Source of the DNA: Bactericera cockerelli
Taxonomy: Eukaryota; Arthropoda; Insecta; Hemiptera; Triozidae
Direction: 5' to 3'
Length of the DNA: 64,000 nt
Assembly (NCBI GenBank): GCA_024516035.1
Contig: CM044964.1
Span: 22,363,806-22,427,805, forward strand
The notes beneath the pieces are model-generated. The model saw only the letters and a program-made list of their open reading frames with translations. It made no database searches and had not been told where the DNA came from. Shown piece by piece: positions 35,101 through 38,100 of this stretch; the first letter of the stretch is position 1; every line of letters begins with the position of its first letter. Position numbers and translations under genes: made by a program.

Positions 35101-38100
35101 ATAAATTTATAAAATTCTAAATAAAAGTACTGAAACGCATTTTTCTTTCATGAATAAACTGGAAATATTTGGAATAAAATGGAAATATTTGGAAATACCG
35201 AAACCTGAAAAATGGAACACGGCTAAGAAATGCTAATATCTTACTTATTATTATTATATTACGCTTTATTAGGTATAGACAGATTACAATATTTACTGTA
35301 TAATACAATGAAATTATAAAGAAAAAATAAATAAATAAATTGAACAAATAACAAAAAAGATATCAAAACTAATGCCCTACCTAAAGGGCGGGGTTATTAC
35401 CTGGGGCAATCTCTTCCACACACTGCACATTGCATACTTACAAAAGATAACAGGCGACCATACAAGAGTTCAAACCTAGACGTTAGTAAATTGGAAATAG
35501 GAGGAACCTGGATATAAGAGAACAATATTCAGGCCAAATTTACGCTTTTCTCTTATAGGAGAGTGATTTCTTTATAAGAGAAATTTGGATATAAGAGAAA
35601 AAAATCACGGTCACCCGAGTTATCTTATATCCAAGTTCGAATATAGCATTTTTTTTCCTTAAGTTCCCAAGTACATACATATCTTTTAATCAAACACCTC
35701 GGCCGAGGTGTGAAAAACCTCTCTTCAAAGAAAGAGACAGCGCGGCAGAGTGTAACGTAACGGAAAACATAGTTCCCATGCATTTCATGTACTTTCAGCC
35801 TTTTATCTTTTAACAAATAAACTTTATCAAGAAATAATGAGGGTATGCGTATGCGTACCTTCAAAAGATACAAATCTTGTTCCGAAGGTTTGGGTATAAG
35901 TGTAAGTACAAGTACAAGTACAATTACAAGTATAAGTATAAGTATAAGTATAAGTAGTGCTTTATTTAGACTGTGTACGCAAGACATCCATTATGCCAAC
36001 AGTTAGGGTATACCCAAAAGATAAAAATTAATAAATAAAAATCATTGTTTTAGCCTACTCAAAATCACATTTTTTTTCTTCACATTTTCTCTTTCCCGTC
36101 TCCCCCACAGGGGGCCGTGGCGGGGATGGTGGTCTCTCACGTGGTCATCATCTGGATCACCGTGGGCGGTCTCCTCGTGGAGAAGCCGCCCATCGACTAC
36201 CTGCCCACCTCCACGGACGCCTGTACCAACACCACATTTGGGCCGCACATCTCCCCCTACCACCAGAGCGCCCTCCTGGCCCTGTTCAACGACACCGAGA
36301 GCCTCATCGATGATTTCGAGGAGGCGTCTCCCGGGGTGCCGGAAATCCGGGCGGCCGGCGGTTTTGAGGACGAGTAAGAGACAATTTTTTTTTGTAAAAT
36401 AGGTTTAAAATAAATTATTCACCAATTTATTACTCTTAACATTTGAACGACCGGGTGTACCAGTTACCACCGGTGGTACACGCACGTTCGTACGGAATGG
36501 ACCGGGTGTACCACCGGTGGTACACGCATGTACTACGCCTGTGAATAGCCTAAACATCGCCGGTCCCACGGGAGAACTGACTAAAAACATGCCGGTCGTC
36601 TATGTGTTAAAATAAATAATTCACCAATTTATTACTCTTATACAGGGTGAGCATAAAGTCTCACCCCACCCCCCGTATCTCGAGAATGGCTGAAAATACA
36701 AGAAAACGCAAAAACCCGTATTCCTTAGTTTTTGGGGGGTTAATTTTCAGCCAAAAAAAATTTGCCTACAGGGCCCCAGTCAGGCTGGGCATGGACCAAC
36801 TTTAAAATCTTAATTAGACTAGTATGTCTTGTGACATATTGTTTTAAAGGTCTTATAGAGAAAATTTCATTACAATACATTTCAGTGAGCTACCGTTCTC
36901 GAGATACAGGGTCGGACGTCCTGCGTAATATCCATATATTTTGACCTATAACTCGTTGACCGTAAATTCCAGAAAAATGAAATTTGTTGATAATAACTCC
37001 TTATGGCAAGAACTTTCGAACAAGTTAAAACTTGATTTGTTTTTTCGTTAAAATTTTTCGGACTGTTCGTCCGGCTGGCTGACGAAACCGGCCAGAAACT
37101 AGTCGAGTATGTCGAGTTATACCTTTTTCGTCAGGGCTTGTCATAAGGAGTTATTATCAATAAATTTAATTTTTCTATAATTTACGGTTAACGAGTTATA
37201 GGTCAAAATATATGGATATTACGCAGGACGTTCGACCCTGTATCTCGAGAACGGTAAGTTTTAGCTCACTGAAATTTGTTGTAATGAAATTCTCTCTATG
37301 AGACCTTTAAAACAATATGCCACAAGACATACCATTCTATTTAAGATTTTAAAGTTGGTCCATGCCCAGCCTGACTGGGGCCGTGTAGGCAAAAATTTTT
37401 TGGCTGAAAATTAATCCTCCTAAAAATGAAGGAATACGGGTTTTTGCGGTTTCTTGTATTTTCAGCCATTCTCGAGATACGGGGGGTGGGGTGAGACTTT
37501 ATGCTCACCCTGTATATGGATTTGTAACTTATTAGTGAAGACAATTCAATTGATATTGGAACACAATTTTTCCATATATTTCAAGATCTTCTCCACAATT
37601 TGTAAGTTTTATATTTTATTGATTTAGTATATCTACGGGATCTAACCCATTTTACATCAATTAGCCCTACAAAAAAAAACTTAAAACTACAAAATAAAAC
37701 TTAAGGAAGTGAAACACACATAAAGTTGGACAATGCTGGGCTGTGATTGGTTGAAACTCTAACTGCAGATTTTCAACCAATGAATAATGTCTGCAGTCGG
37801 TTTCCCACTGAGACATTTAATTTTGAAACTTTATTTACCTAATTCTTAGTGATTTTCTTTTAAATAGGTACAGTTGAAAAAAAAAATGTCGAAAATCATG
37901 GTTGCACTATTCACCATAAAATGATTGGTAGTATATACTATACATGTACCTCATTACTGTGTAATTTCTAATAACATTATTTTCGAGGAGATCAATTAGA
38001 AATCGGAAGTATTATGTTTGGTGTTTTTTTTTTAAATTTAAAATATTTTTGCTCCGATTTCAGTTTTTTCATTTTTTTGTTCCAGTTCATTTCTGACCTA

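Noticed and set aside
35625..35987. 120-codon reverse frame
   Set aside because: Ile/Leu/Val repeats come from the AAGTAT tract; no domain.
36360..36378. Stop codon ending the protein at exon 9 (GAG TAA)
   Set aside because: The TAA is within the donor GTAAGA; splicing gives GA|T and continues into helix 13.
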